64,000 nt of DNA from Planctomycetales bacterium 71-10 (GTDB lineage Bacteria > Planctomycetota > Planctomycetia > Isosphaerales > Isosphaeraceae). Within the stretch, counting starts at the first letter, position 1; every line of letters begins with the position of its first letter. The position numbers and the translations under genes were made by a program. The notes below the pieces were generated by a model. It did not search any database. It saw only the letters and a list, made by a program, of their open reading frames with translations, and was not told the DNA's origin. Positions 54,682-63,760 of the stretch are shown here, one piece after another. The DNA lies in the NCBI GenBank assembly GCA_001898385.1, contig MKTT01000076.1, forward strand, positions 36,202 through 100,201. The letters run 5' to 3'.

Positions 54682-55158
54682 TCAGGGGATCTCGACCTCG
54701 GCCGGCGAGAGGACCGAGGAGTCGTCGCGCGCGACCGGGAGGACGGGGAGGCGGACCGAGCGGACCCGCCAGCCGTGGTGCTTCAGCACGCCCTGGAACG
54801 GCGGCTTCGCGTCGACGTTGCCGATCAGCCGGACCGCCGCCGGGTCGAAGTCGGCCGGGATCCGGACCGAGGACTCCTCGGCCCCGGTCAGGACCGGCTC
54901 GATGCTGAGGTAGTCGTGCAGCGCCTTGCGGCAGCCCCGGTGGATGTCGCGGACCGCGGCGCCGACCTCGGCGTCGCCGTAGCCGTCGATGTCCTCCTCC
55001 AGGAAGTCGACCAGGCGGCCGTCGCGCTGGAGGACCGCCAGGATGCGGAGGTCCGGGCCCGTCGGCCGGTCGGAGAAGAGGGGCTCCACCCGGGCCGCGA
55101 AGTCGGCCTCGGTGAGCGTCCGCCAGAAGGTCCGCAGCGCCAGCCAGAAGCGATTCAA
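54682..55158 (-). CDS. DUF2760-domain protein
   Basis: The 158-residue protein matches the DUF2760 pattern: ILAVLQRDGRLVDFLEEDID, GYGDAEVGAAVRDIHRGCRK, VRLIGNVDAKPPFQGVLKHH and VLSPAEVEIP at the C-terminus. The family is known mainly from its association with non-canonical Hsp70 genes, as here. Function unknown; probably a partner of the Hsp70. Confidence 0.82.
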   Translation of the reverse strand: MNRFWLALRTFWRTLTEADFAARVEPLFSDRPTGPDLRILAVLQRDGRLVDFLEEDIDGYGDAEVGAAVRDIHRGCRKALHDYLSIEPVLTGAEESSVRIPADFDPAAVRLIGNVDAKPPFQGVLKHHGWRVRSVRLPVLPVARDDSSVLSPAEVEIP

Positions 55159-55242
55159 GCCAGGTCCCCCGCCAGGTCGCGCCGCCGCCCCGGGTCGGGC
55201 CCCCTGCCCTCCCGCCCGCGCCGGCGACGTTCCGCTCCCTGG

Positions 55243-55271
55243 ATTCTAACACCCGCCCGGCCACGAGGAAA
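55243..55271 (-). promoter_or_regulatory. Predicted promoter of the DUF2760-Hsp70 operon
   Basis: On the minus strand TTTCCT, a 17-bp spacer and TAGAAT (55248-55243), with TG one base upstream (extended -10). Confidence 0.5.
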
Positions 55272-55393
55272 CGATTACCGCCGGGGGGTGGACGGGGCCG
55301 GGCCGGAGTTCTAGTGTCGAATAAGGCGGCGGGGCGCGAAGGGCCGCGAGCCCGATCCCCGCCGCGACAGTCGCCAGTCCGAGGGGGCGAACG

Positions 55394-56452
55394 ATGACGG
55401 GCCGAGTAGGGATCGCGATCGCGCTGGTGGGGACGCTGGCCGCCGGGACGGCCGAGGCCCAGATGATGTATCCGGGGGGCTACGGCGGCTACGGGATGAG
55501 CCGATGGGGGGCCGACCCCGGTTCCGGCTACATGGCGGCCCTGGGCTCCTACGGCCGCAGCCAGGGCGTCTACGCCGTCGAGAAGGCCAAGGCCGACGCG
55601 ATCAACGTCGTGACGATGCAGAAGTGGAACGCCGCCCTCCGCGCCCGCCAGATCCAGCTCGCGAAGGACAAGGCGGCGGCCGAGGCGAAGAGCGACGCCG
55701 AGCTGAAGGCCCGCGTCGATCGGCTCGACGCCCGCGACGGCACCACGCTCAACGGCCTGCTGTTCCAGATCCTCGACTCCGACCCCGACGCCGCCCGGGC
55801 CAGCCGCGTGGCCACGCCCCTCAGCCCCGACGCGATCCGCGAGATCCCCTTCGAATGGGCCAGCGAGGCGATCACCGTCTGCCTCGACCAGATGACCGCC
55901 CAGGGCGCGCTGCCCCCCCTCCTCGCCGGCCCGGACTACGAGGCCGAGCGATCCGCCGTCCGCGCCGCGATGTCCGCCGCCGTCGCCGAGGACGCCAAGG
56001 GGGCCGTCTCGCCCGAGACGCTGGCGAAGGCCCGGGACGCCGTCGCGAAATTCCGCGCCAGCTTCGCCAGGAACGCGGCCGACTACGACCCGGGCTACCC
56101 GGACGCCAGGGACTACCTCACCACGCTCGACGGCCTGATCCGCACCCTGGACGACCCCAGCATGAAGGCGTTCCTCAAGCTGCTGGAGGACGGGAAGGAG
56201 CGGACGGTCGGCGACCTCATCGCCTTCATGCACGCGTTCAACCTCCGCTTCGGCGCGGCCGAGACCGATCGCCAGGCGGAGCTTTACGCGCGGCTCATCC
56301 CCGCCCTGACCGCCGTCCGCGACGCGGCCGTCGCCGCCCGGACGGCGCAGCTCCCCGCCGACCCCGACGGGGCCGCCCTCCGCGCCGCGGCCACCGCCGC
56401 ATTCAAGGGGCTCGACTGGAAGGAATTGGACGCCCACGCCCGCAGCCGGTGA
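55394..56452 (+). CDS. Exported protein with Gly/Tyr-rich N-terminus
   Basis: The 352-residue protein has a signal peptide (GRVGIAIALVGTLAAGTAEA) followed by MMYPGGYGGYGMSRWG and a mostly helical body (VYAVEKAKADAINVVTMQKW and AKDKAAAEAKSDAELKARVD, probably coiled coil). The second half is also helical (DLIAFMHAFNLRFGAAETDR). I do not recognise the family; similar proteins seem common in planctomycetes. Confidence 0.7.
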   Translation: MTGRVGIAIALVGTLAAGTAEAQMMYPGGYGGYGMSRWGADPGSGYMAALGSYGRSQGVYAVEKAKADAINVVTMQKWNAALRARQIQLAKDKAAAEAKSDAELKARVDRLDARDGTTLNGLLFQILDSDPDAARASRVATPLSPDAIREIPFEWASEAITVCLDQMTAQGALPPLLAGPDYEAERSAVRAAMSAAVAEDAKGAVSPETLAKARDAVAKFRASFARNAADYDPGYPDARDYLTTLDGLIRTLDDPSMKAFLKLLEDGKERTVGDLIAFMHAFNLRFGAAETDRQAELYARLIPALTAVRDAAVAARTAQLPADPDGAALRAAATAAFKGLDWKELDAHARSR

Positions 56453-56522
56453 GGCCGTCACGCCCGGGGGACCGGGGTCGACGTCCGGCCCCCCGGCTTC
56501 CGATTCTCCCCCGCGATCTCAT

Positions 56523-56552
56523 TTGCACGGGGGCGAAAACGTGCGTTAAGAT
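56523..56552 (+). promoter_or_regulatory. Predicted promoter of the STAS gene
   Basis: TTGCAC (56523-56528), an 18-bp spacer and TAAGAT (56547-56552). Confidence 0.5.
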
Positions 56553-56687
56553 GGAGTGGAAGCCCCCTGCATCCCGCGTCGGTCGATCGGTCGGGGATGG
56601 GGGCGGGCCTTGCCGGCGTCCGTGGCCGTGGGTGGCGGGGCGGGTTCATCGAGGCCGAGGCGGGCCGTCGAAGGGGTTGTCGTCGAT

Positions 56688-57050
56688 ATGAGCACGTTCA
56701 CCACGCGAGACGATTCTGGCGTCCTGGTCGTGGCCTTCACGGATCCCTCCGGGCTCAATGATTTCCGGAACACCCCCCTGCGCGACGCCCTGTTCGAACT
56801 CGTCCAGGACCGGACGGAGCCCCGCGCGGCCCTCGACATGCACAAGGTCGACTACCTCTCCAGCTCCGGCGTCGCCATCCTGGTCGGCTTCAAGCGCAAG
56901 GTCGAGATGAAGGATGGGAAGATCGCCCTCTTCCGGCTCCAGCCCGCCGTCCACGACCTCCTCAAGGTCATGAAGCTCGACCGCTACTTCACCATCGTCG
57001 AGGACGAGGCCGAGGCCGTCTCCCAGCTCCGCACCGCCCCCTCGGTTTAA
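56688..57050 (+). CDS. STAS-domain anti-sigma-factor antagonist-like protein
   Basis: The 120-residue protein is a single STAS domain: VLVVAFTDPSGLNDFRNTPL, then the conserved ALDMHKVDYLSSSGVAILVG with the phosphorylatable Ser position, and a C-terminal part IALFRLQPAVHDLLKVMKLD. Such proteins bind anti-sigma factors or sensor kinases. No anti-sigma kinase gene is adjacent. Confidence 0.85.
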   Translation: MSTFTTRDDSGVLVVAFTDPSGLNDFRNTPLRDALFELVQDRTEPRAALDMHKVDYLSSSGVAILVGFKRKVEMKDGKIALFRLQPAVHDLLKVMKLDRYFTIVEDEAEAVSQLRTAPSV

Positions 57051-57336
57051 TCGTCTCTTCCGTTCCCCTCGATTCCCTCGTCCCCCGAGGGCCCCCATCC
57101 CCCCGCGGCGCATGAAGTCGACGCGAGGGCATCGCCGAACAAGAGAGTCGTAAGCGAGTCGCGTCGCGACGGGCCTCCGCCCCCGAACCGGGGAGGCCGC
57201 CGGCGCGGCCCGCGCGTCTGTCCGTTCGGCCGGATGACCAATCGAGTCACGGAGGGTGGCCCGCCGCGGCGACGCCTCCCGGTCTTGCGACCGGGCCGGC
57301 GCCCGGCCCTCGGGCCGCTGGGGAAGGGAGTCTTCC

Positions 57337-59136
57337 ATGGGAAGCAAGCGGAGGGGGTCCAGCCGGCCCGCGACGGCCCGGCGCGGTCGGTTCCACGCCG
57401 TCGAGGCGCTGGAAACCCGGCAGCTGATGGCGTCCAACATCGCGAGTTATCTCTCGCCGTACATCCCGACCGACCTGTACGTCCGCAACCCGGCCACGAA
57501 CATGAAGGAGGGGTCCTACACGGCCGCCTCCCTCTACCGTGCGCACGACGTCGACGGGGCCCTCGTCAGCAACCAGGGCAAGATCGTCACCGGGACGGAC
57601 CGATCCGGCAACCAGTGGACGATCACCGTCCACGGCCCCGGCGAGGTGATCGTCACCGACACCACGCCCAACGACGGCGCGCTCGACGACGACATCGACA
57701 CGATCCAGATCGTCGGCTCCAACATCAACCGGACCTTCGTCACCGGCTCCACGACGGCCTCGGCCGCGACGGTCACCAGCGGCACGGTCCGCTTCAACCG
57801 GCTGATCGCCGCCGACGGCGTGAACTCCGTGGTCCTCAACGGCTTCGACCTGACCAGCATGGTCACGCCCGCCGTCGCCGGCGAGACGGGCGTCTTCCTG
57901 CTGGGCGGGGCCCGCCACCTCGAATTCCACGACATCATCGGCATCTTCGACACCGCCACCGACCCGGCCCCGTACCAGATCCAGATCGGCCAGTCGAACT
58001 TCCCGACCAAGGTGAAGACGTCGATCTACCTCGACTCGATCTACAACTCCGTCTTCAACAGCGAAGACGAGTCCATCCCGACCGCCCCGATCACGACCCC
58101 CTGGGTCCAGTTCTCGGTCAACGGGGTCGTCCAGGAGTTCAGCATCGTCTCGACGACGCAGTCGGCCCTGCCGCCGAATTACGTCATCGACTCCCAGCAG
58201 GGGACCGTCGACGCCTACGCCGGCGTGCCGATCTCCGGCCCGGCGCCGGCCGCGTACCAGTTCTACTACAACGTCGTCGGCACCACGGGCCGGACCTCGC
58301 TCCAGGCCGTGGCCGTCAACAAGCTGAAGGTCCGCGGCTCGGCCCGGAACTTCACCGCCCAGCGCGACACGACCCCGTTCACGTCCTCGACCAGCGGCCT
58401 GAACCGCCTGGGGACGGCCGAGTTCGGCGGCGTGGCCGACGGCGTGGCCCTGGACGTGAACGGCCCGATCCGACGCCTGCGGTTCAACCGCGGCCTCGGC
58501 GACCCCACCGGCGTCTTCACCGCCACCACCCAGACCCCGACGACCGAGGACAGCGACGAGACGCGGACCATCCCGCTGCCGGCCACCCTCTACGGCACCC
58601 CGGCCGGGACCACCGGCTATCCCGCCGCCGGCCTGCTCGGCGGGGCCGTCCGCGCCCGCCGGATCGACGGCCTGAGCGCCCGCGCCGCCAACCTCTCGGT
58701 GATCTACGCCCAGAGCCCGGCGTTCGTCTCGCTCAACCTGCCCAACTCCCCCACGCCCACCAGCACCCCGGGCATGGCCCTGACCAACGCCTCCATCACC
58801 ACCGACGGCTCGATCGGCCACGCCAACGTCGAGGGGAACCTCCTCAACAGCGCCGTGGCGAGCGGCTACGACTACCAGGCCCACCTCCAGGGCCTCCAGG
58901 CGGCCCGCCGGGCCAGCCGGATCGCCTCGTACCGCCAGCGCGGCGACCTCATCAACAGCACCGTGACGGCCTCGGTCGACGCCGGCGTTACGCCCCCCGT
59001 CGTCCGCGACGGCTCGATCACCGGCCACGTCACCGGCAAGGCGTACAACACCGGGGGCCGCAACGCCCTGGGCCAGTACGGCTCGGGCGTGATCGCCCGC
59101 CATAAGTCGGGCCGCCTCCCCATCGCCCCCAACTGA
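57337..59136 (+). CDS. Large exported or surface protein of unknown function
   Basis: The 599-residue protein begins with a basic segment (SKRRGSSRPATARRGRFHAV) and EALETRQLMA, a motif similar in position to the one in the subtilase at 18573. No typical hydrophobic signal is present. The rest is rich in Thr, Ser, Gly and Asn and beta-strand-like, as in adhesin-type or repeat surface proteins (FNRLIAADGVNSVVLNGFDL, RRLRFNRGLGDPTGVFTATT). No enzyme motif was found. Probably displayed on the cell surface. Confidence 0.72.
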   Translation: MGSKRRGSSRPATARRGRFHAVEALETRQLMASNIASYLSPYIPTDLYVRNPATNMKEGSYTAASLYRAHDVDGALVSNQGKIVTGTDRSGNQWTITVHGPGEVIVTDTTPNDGALDDDIDTIQIVGSNINRTFVTGSTTASAATVTSGTVRFNRLIAADGVNSVVLNGFDLTSMVTPAVAGETGVFLLGGARHLEFHDIIGIFDTATDPAPYQIQIGQSNFPTKVKTSIYLDSIYNSVFNSEDESIPTAPITTPWVQFSVNGVVQEFSIVSTTQSALPPNYVIDSQQGTVDAYAGVPISGPAPAAYQFYYNVVGTTGRTSLQAVAVNKLKVRGSARNFTAQRDTTPFTSSTSGLNRLGTAEFGGVADGVALDVNGPIRRLRFNRGLGDPTGVFTATTQTPTTEDSDETRTIPLPATLYGTPAGTTGYPAAGLLGGAVRARRIDGLSARAANLSVIYAQSPAFVSLNLPNSPTPTSTPGMALTNASITTDGSIGHANVEGNLLNSAVASGYDYQAHLQGLQAARRASRIASYRQRGDLINSTVTASVDAGVTPPVVRDGSITGHVTGKAYNTGGRNALGQYGSGVIARHKSGRLPIAPN

Positions 59137-59159
59137 TCGGGGCGGCTTCGAACGCACGC

Positions 59160-59195
59160 GAGGCGTCCCGGCCGGATTCCCGGCCGGGACGCCTC
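59160..59195. terminator. Strong bidirectional terminator
   Basis: GAGGCGTCCCGGCCGG-ATTC-CCGGCCGGGACGCCTC is a perfect 16-bp stem with a 4-nt loop between convergent genes. T-rich GCTCGTTTCG follows on the plus side. Confidence 0.8.
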
Positions 59196-59227
59196 GCTCG
59201 TTTCGAAGGCCGACGGGCCGGGTCGGA

Positions 59228-60310
59228 TCACCAGCGGAAGAGGACGGTCCCCCAGTTCAGGCCCGAGCCGAACCCCGAGGTCAGCAGCAGGTCGCCGGCC
59301 TCCAGCTTGCCCGCGCGATGGATCTCGTCGAGCGCGATCGGGACCGAGCCGGCCGAGGTGTTGCCGTAGCGCTCCAGGTTCTTGTAGACGGCGTCGCGGT
59401 GGAAGCCCAGGACGTCGCTGGCGGAGTGGATGATCCGCACGTTCGCCTGGTGGGGGACGAACCATTTGACGTCGCCGACGGCCCGGCCGGCGTGGCCCAG
59501 GACGGTCAGCGCGGAGTCGGCCAGGATGCGGACGGCCCACTTGAAGATGGCGCGGCCGTCCATGGTCAGGTAGTGCAACCCCTGCTCCACCGTCTCGGCC
59601 GTGGGGGGCATGCGGCTCCCGCCCGCCGGCCGGGTGAGGAGGTCGGAGCCCGAGCCGTCCGAGCCGATCTGGTAGGCGATCAGCCCCTGCTCCTTCGACC
59701 CCGGCCCCAGCAGCACCGCGCCGGCGCCGTCGCCGAAGAGGGGATACGACTTCTGGTCGCCGGGGTTGATGACCCGGCTGTTGCAGTCGCCGCCGACGAC
59801 CAGGCAGCGCTTGCTGTTCCCCGTGGCCACGAACTGCGAGCCGATCACCAGCGCGAAGACGAATCCGGCGCAGGCGGCCTGGATGTCGAAGCCGGCGCAG
59901 TTGAGCTTGAGGCGGTCCTGGACCAGGTTGGCCGTCGAGGGGAGGGCCATGTCGGGCGTGAACGTGGCCAGGACGAGCATGTCGACGTCGGCCGGGTCGC
60001 AGTCGGCGTTCTCCAGGCAGCGCGCGGCGGCCTCGGAGCAGAGGTCGCTGGTGGCCTGGTGCGGCAGGGCGAACCGGCGCTCGTGGATGCCGGTGCGGTT
60101 GACGATCCACTCGGGATCGAAGCCGAGCGAGTCCTGGAGGTGGAGGTTGCTGACGACGTTGTCCGGGACGTAGCTGCCGGTGCCGAGGATCTGGACCCCC
60201 GTGAGCGTGCGCGTCCGGGGCGCGATGTGGGGCTGTCCATTGCTCAGGGTCGACGGGCGGGGTTCGGAAACCGCCCGGACGCCGCCGATCTCGCCATTGG
60301 TACCGGTCAT
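59228..60310 (-). CDS. fabH: Beta-ketoacyl-ACP synthase III
   Basis: FabH condenses acetyl-CoA (or another acyl-CoA) with malonyl-ACP to start fatty-acid synthesis. The 360-residue protein has the catalytic Cys in FDIQAACAGFVFALV, His in WFVPHQANVRIIH and Asn in ERYGNTSAGSVPIAL, plus GTGSYVPDNVVSN and GDGAGAVLLG. It has a non-conserved N-terminal extension of about 35 residues before the domain. Other fab genes are not nearby. Confidence 0.93.
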   Translation of the reverse strand: MTGTNGEIGGVRAVSEPRPSTLSNGQPHIAPRTRTLTGVQILGTGSYVPDNVVSNLHLQDSLGFDPEWIVNRTGIHERRFALPHQATSDLCSEAAARCLENADCDPADVDMLVLATFTPDMALPSTANLVQDRLKLNCAGFDIQAACAGFVFALVIGSQFVATGNSKRCLVVGGDCNSRVINPGDQKSYPLFGDGAGAVLLGPGSKEQGLIAYQIGSDGSGSDLLTRPAGGSRMPPTAETVEQGLHYLTMDGRAIFKWAVRILADSALTVLGHAGRAVGDVKWFVPHQANVRIIHSASDVLGFHRDAVYKNLERYGNTSAGSVPIALDEIHRAGKLEAGDLLLTSGFGSGLNWGTVLFRW

Positions 60311-60475
60311 ACGGCTTTGGTTCTCTCAAATGATCGGGCGACGGGGTGCGGGGGCAAGGCCCGCCGGTCGCGAGGAGCAGCAGAAGGATCGGCTTGCGGA
60401 CGCGGTCGCGCCGTCGTCCCCCGGCCAACGCACGGCGCCGAGTCGAGTCGAGGATGACTCAGGGAAGGGCTCGAC

Positions 60476-60481
60476 TATACT
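60476..60481 (+). promoter_or_regulatory. Possible -10 box upstream of small gene
   Basis: TATACT about 87 bp before the ATG at 60568; only a weak -35-like ATGACT lies upstream. Confidence 0.3.
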
Positions 60482-60567
60482 TCTTATCGACCGATTCGGC
60501 CATACCATTGCGGAATTTGCCGGTCGCCCCGGACCCGCGCCCGAAGCCCTCCCCGAAGGCCGCGAGC

Positions 60568-60999
60568 ATGCACGTCATCAACCTCAAGGCCGCGTGGGAG
60601 GCGTCGGACGCCGACTCCGACGCCCCGCCGATCCGCGTCGCCCTGCCGCTCGACTGGGCCGCGATCCCCTGGCCCGACGGACGCCCGCCGGCCCGGGCCC
60701 GGCTGGCCCGTCGCTTCGGGCGGCCCCCGCGTTCGGAGTCGCCCGCCCCGCCCCGCATCCTGCTCCGCGGCCTCGCCGGCGTGATCGCGATGGGGTTGAA
60801 CGGCGCGCCGGTCGCCTGGCGCGAGGAGGATGGCTGGCACGTCGTCGAGCCCGGGGGGCTCCTGCCGCGCAACATCCTGGCGATTGAAGTCGACCCGACG
60901 CGGGCGGCGCAAGCCCCCGGCGCCTGGGGCGACCCCGCCTTCCTGGAGTGCGGGCGACTGCGGGCGGGGCCCCTTGGCTTGCCGGGCGGGCGGGGGTAG
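60568..60999 (+). CDS. Small protein of unknown function
   Basis: The 143-residue protein has a beta-strand-like pattern (IRVALPLDWAAIPWPDG, PPRILLRGLAGVIAMGLNGA, NILAIEVDP) that could be a jelly-roll or carbohydrate-binding-like fold. This is only a resemblance. No signal peptide. It precedes the membrane-protein gene at 61069 on the same strand. Confidence 0.5.
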   Translation: MHVINLKAAWEASDADSDAPPIRVALPLDWAAIPWPDGRPPARARLARRFGRPPRSESPAPPRILLRGLAGVIAMGLNGAPVAWREEDGWHVVEPGGLLPRNILAIEVDPTRAAQAPGAWGDPAFLECGRLRAGPLGLPGGRG

Positions 61000-61068
61000 G
61001 ATGGTCTCGGGCATCCTCCCCATCGTCGCCGCGGACATCCTCCGAATCCTCCCCGGGCCGGGGCGCTC

Positions 61069-61863
61069 ATGAACGACCACGGGATCGACTTCGCGAAGTC
61101 TTACCGGATCAGCCGCCTGGGCTTCTTCCTGCTGGCCGCGGGCCTCGTCCTGGTCTGCGCGGTCGACCTCCCCGGCGTGGTCGTCCGGCTGCTGGGCCGG
61201 CCGGCCCACTTCCATTTCTGGAGGTGGATGCAGGAGTCCGGGATGTCGACGCTGGTGGGGACGGCCACCCCCTGGGCCACGCTGGCGGGCTCCGCCCTGC
61301 TCTGGGCCGCCTGGGATTCGCCCGGATGGCGTCGCCGCGCCGGGCTGCTGATGACGATGTGCCTCGTCGACGTCGGGAGCTGGATCCTGGACCAGGGGGA
61401 CCCGAACTTCCGCGGTCCGCACGCCTATTTCCGGATGCAGCTCGGTGCCGCGCTGGGCTGGGCCGAGTTCGCCCTGCTGGCGGGGCTGTCGGGCGAGATC
61501 CTCTCGCACCTAGAGGTGGAGTCGGCGGAGGAATCGGCCCGGTCGACGCGGTCGCTGGCCGCGACCGGCGCGGTGGTCTGGCTGCTGCTGTTCTTCGAGA
61601 CGACGAACCTCCGGGCGGGCTGGCCCCTTCAGCGCAACCCCTGGATGACGCTGCACGCCCACCTGCTCTGGCTGGCCAACGACGTCATCCACGCCATCTG
61701 CCTGGTCCAGGCGACGGCCCTGGTCGTGGCGGCGTTCCGCCGGCTGAACGCGGAGATCCTGCGGGCCGATGCGGAAGGGCCCGACCCGCGGGACCCCGGC
61801 GCCTTCCCGCCCGACCGAGATCCGTTCGGCGGCCCCGGCCGGGAAGGCTTCACGGCCGCCTGA
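61069..61863 (+). CDS. Integral membrane protein of unknown function
   Basis: The 264-residue protein has about six to seven hydrophobic segments (RLGFFLLAAGLVLVCAVDLP, TLAGSALLWAAWDS, AALGWAEFALLAGLSGEIL, VVWLLLFFETTNLR and others) and a polar C-terminal tail. Several Trp and His residues sit at segment ends. No family recognised. Ends 9 bp from the end of the convergent ispH. Confidence 0.72.
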   Translation: MNDHGIDFAKSYRISRLGFFLLAAGLVLVCAVDLPGVVVRLLGRPAHFHFWRWMQESGMSTLVGTATPWATLAGSALLWAAWDSPGWRRRAGLLMTMCLVDVGSWILDQGDPNFRGPHAYFRMQLGAALGWAEFALLAGLSGEILSHLEVESAEESARSTRSLAATGAVVWLLLFFETTNLRAGWPLQRNPWMTLHAHLLWLANDVIHAICLVQATALVVAAFRRLNAEILRADAEGPDPRDPGAFPPDRDPFGGPGREGFTAA

Positions 61864-61872
61864 GCCGCCGGA

Positions 61873-62838
61873 TCAGCCCCGGACGACGGCCGCCGGCGGC
61901 TCGCCCCCGGCGATCAGCTCGCGGAGCGACTTGGGGAGCGGGAAGTGGACGTCCTCCTCGCGGACGACGGCCTCCTCGAACTTCGCCCCGAACGTCTCCT
62001 GGAGGTACTCGACGCACTCCTGGACCACGTTCTCCGGCGCGCTGGCGCCGGCCGTGATGAGGACCGTCTCCGCGCCGTCGAACCACTCGGCCCGGATCTC
62101 GGCGACGCCGTCGATGAGGTGCGACGGGATCCCCATCGCCAGGGCGATCTCGGCCAGCCGTCGGCTGTTGGAGCTGTTCTGGCTCCCCAGCACCAGGACC
62201 ACGTCGGCGCGGGCGGCCAGCTCGCGGACGGCCTCCTGGCGGTTCTGGGTGGCGTAGCAGATGTCGTCCTTCGGCGGGTGGTTGATCTTCGGGAACTTCG
62301 CCTTCAGGGCCGCGATCACGACGTTCGCGTCGTCGACGCTCAGGGTGGTCTGCGTGAGGTACGCGACCTTCTCCGGCTCGGCGATCTCCAGCCGCTCCAC
62401 GTCCTCGGCCGTCTCCACCAGGACGATCTGCTCCGGGGCCTCGCCCATCGTGCCGATGACCTCGTCGTGGCCCTCGTGGCCGATCAGGACGATGGTGTAG
62501 CCGGCCTTGGCGTACTTGATGGCCTCCAGGTGGACCTTGGTCACCAGCGGGCAGGTGGCGTCGATCGCCAGCAGCTTGCGGGCCTTCGCCCGGGCGCGGA
62601 TCTCCGGCGAGACCCCGTGCGCGCTGTAGAGCAGCGGCGAGCCCTCCGGCACCTCGTCGATCGAGTCGACGAACACGGTCCCCTCGCGGGAGAAGCGGTT
62701 GACGACGTACTTGTTGTGGACGATCTCGTGATAGACGTACACCGGCGGCCCGAAGAACCCGAGCGCGCGCTCCAGGCACTCGATCGCCATGTTGACCCCC
62801 GCGCAGAAGCCTCGGGGGTTGGCCAGGAGGATTTTCAT
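61873..62838 (-). CDS. ispH: 4-hydroxy-3-methylbut-2-enyl diphosphate reductase
   Basis: IspH is the last enzyme of the MEP isoprenoid pathway and carries a [4Fe-4S] cluster. The 321-residue protein has all three Cys ligands (RGFCAGVNMA, IDATCPLVTKVH, DDICYATQNRQ) and the conserved HGVSPE, GHEGHDEVIGT and TTLSVDD segments. TAGGAT at 62884-62889 (minus) may be its -10 box. Confidence 0.96.
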   Translation of the reverse strand: MKILLANPRGFCAGVNMAIECLERALGFFGPPVYVYHEIVHNKYVVNRFSREGTVFVDSIDEVPEGSPLLYSAHGVSPEIRARAKARKLLAIDATCPLVTKVHLEAIKYAKAGYTIVLIGHEGHDEVIGTMGEAPEQIVLVETAEDVERLEIAEPEKVAYLTQTTLSVDDANVVIAALKAKFPKINHPPKDDICYATQNRQEAVRELAARADVVLVLGSQNSSNSRRLAEIALAMGIPSHLIDGVAEIRAEWFDGAETVLITAGASAPENVVQECVEYLQETFGAKFEEAVVREEDVHFPLPKSLRELIAGGEPPAAVVRG

Positions 62839-62950
62839 CGGGGCGTCGGCTCCTCGGTCGCGTCCGGTTCCGTTCCGGCCTTCATCCTACCGGACCCCCG
62901 CGAGGCCGGGGAAGACGGATCGGTCGATGGATCGGCCGGCCCGCACGGCC

Positions 62951-62956
62951 TACAAT
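62951..62956 (+). promoter_or_regulatory. Possible -10 box of the DUF433/DUF5615 pair
   Basis: TACAAT, 48 bp before the ATG at 63004. No clear -35. Confidence 0.35.
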
Positions 62957-63003
62957 GCCGGTGTGATCCATCCCCTTCGTTCCGTCGCGAGGAGGCGGCC
63001 CCC

Positions 63004-63372
63004 ATGGTCGGCGCGATCCCCGTCGTCCGCGAGCACATCGTCGCCACCCCGGACACCTGCGGCGGCAAGCCCCGCATCGCCGGCACCCGGATCCGGGTGA
63101 AGGACGTCGCGGTCTGGCACGTCCACCAGGGGATGACGCCCGAGGTCATCGTCTCGAAGTGGACCCACCTGACCCTTGCGGGCGTCCACGCCGCGCTGGC
63201 CTACTACTACGACCATCGCGACGTCATCGAGCAGGAACTCGCCGACGAGGCGGCGTGGTATGAGGCGCAAAAAGCGGCCCAGGCCGATTCGCCTTTCAGC
63301 AGGTCGGTCCGGGAACGGGCGCGAGAAATGAAGGCGGAGCATGTCCCGGGCGATCCGCTTTCATCTCGATGA
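63004..63372 (+). CDS. DUF433 antitoxin-like protein
   Basis: The 122-residue protein has the DUF433 core TCGGKPRIAGTRIRVKDVAV and MTPEVIVSKWTHLTLAGVHA, a small DNA-binding fold found in antitoxins of PIN-type toxins. It overlaps the next gene by 32 bp, which suggests coupled expression. The long acidic C-terminal helix (YYYDHRDVIEQELADEAAWY) may bind the toxin. Confidence 0.85.
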   Translation: MVGAIPVVREHIVATPDTCGGKPRIAGTRIRVKDVAVWHVHQGMTPEVIVSKWTHLTLAGVHAALAYYYDHRDVIEQELADEAAWYEAQKAAQADSPFSRSVRERAREMKAEHVPGDPLSSR

Positions 63373-63676
63373 GAACGTCGATCCGGCCGTCGCGGCCGGG
63401 CTGAGGCGCCACGGGATCGACGTCACCACGTCCCAGCAGGCTCGTCTTCTGGCGGCGTCGGATCCGACCCAACTCGCCTACGCGCGGGACGCGGGCCGGG
63501 TCCTCGTGACTCACGACGGCGACCATCTCCGCCTGCACGCCCTGGGGGAACGGCACGCGGGGATCGCTTACTGCTATCAGGGCAAGCTCCACCTCGGGGG
63601 CCTCATCACCGCCCTGGTCCTCCTGTTCGAAGTCTACGATCCGGCGGAGATGGCGGATCGCGTCGAATACCTCTGA
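63341..63676 (+). CDS. DUF5615 PIN-like toxin
   Basis: The 111-residue protein has the PIN-like pattern IRFHLDENVDPAVAAGLRRH, LLAASDPTQLAYARDAG and VLVTHDGDHLRLHALGE, with the Asp residues expected for metal binding. It is adjacent to the DUF433 gene, the usual partner, so it is probably the toxin of a type II system. Confidence 0.85.
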   Translation: MSRAIRFHLDENVDPAVAAGLRRHGIDVTTSQQARLLAASDPTQLAYARDAGRVLVTHDGDHLRLHALGERHAGIAYCYQGKLHLGGLITALVLLFEVYDPAEMADRVEYL

Positions 63677-63727
63677 CCCCGCCCCACCCGCCCCCGCTCC
63701 GCCGCTTGCCCCGCCTTCGTTGCGTCT

Positions 63728-63736
63728 GCTAGACTT
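63728..63736 (+). promoter_or_regulatory. Extended -10 promoter of pyrR
   Basis: TGCTAGACT fits TG-n-TAnnnT. A TTGCCC (63706-63711) lies 19 bp upstream. The start codon follows 24 bp later, leaving little room for a long attenuator leader. Confidence 0.4.
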
Positions 63737-63760
63737 CGCCAGAGACGGAGGTGGGCCTGA

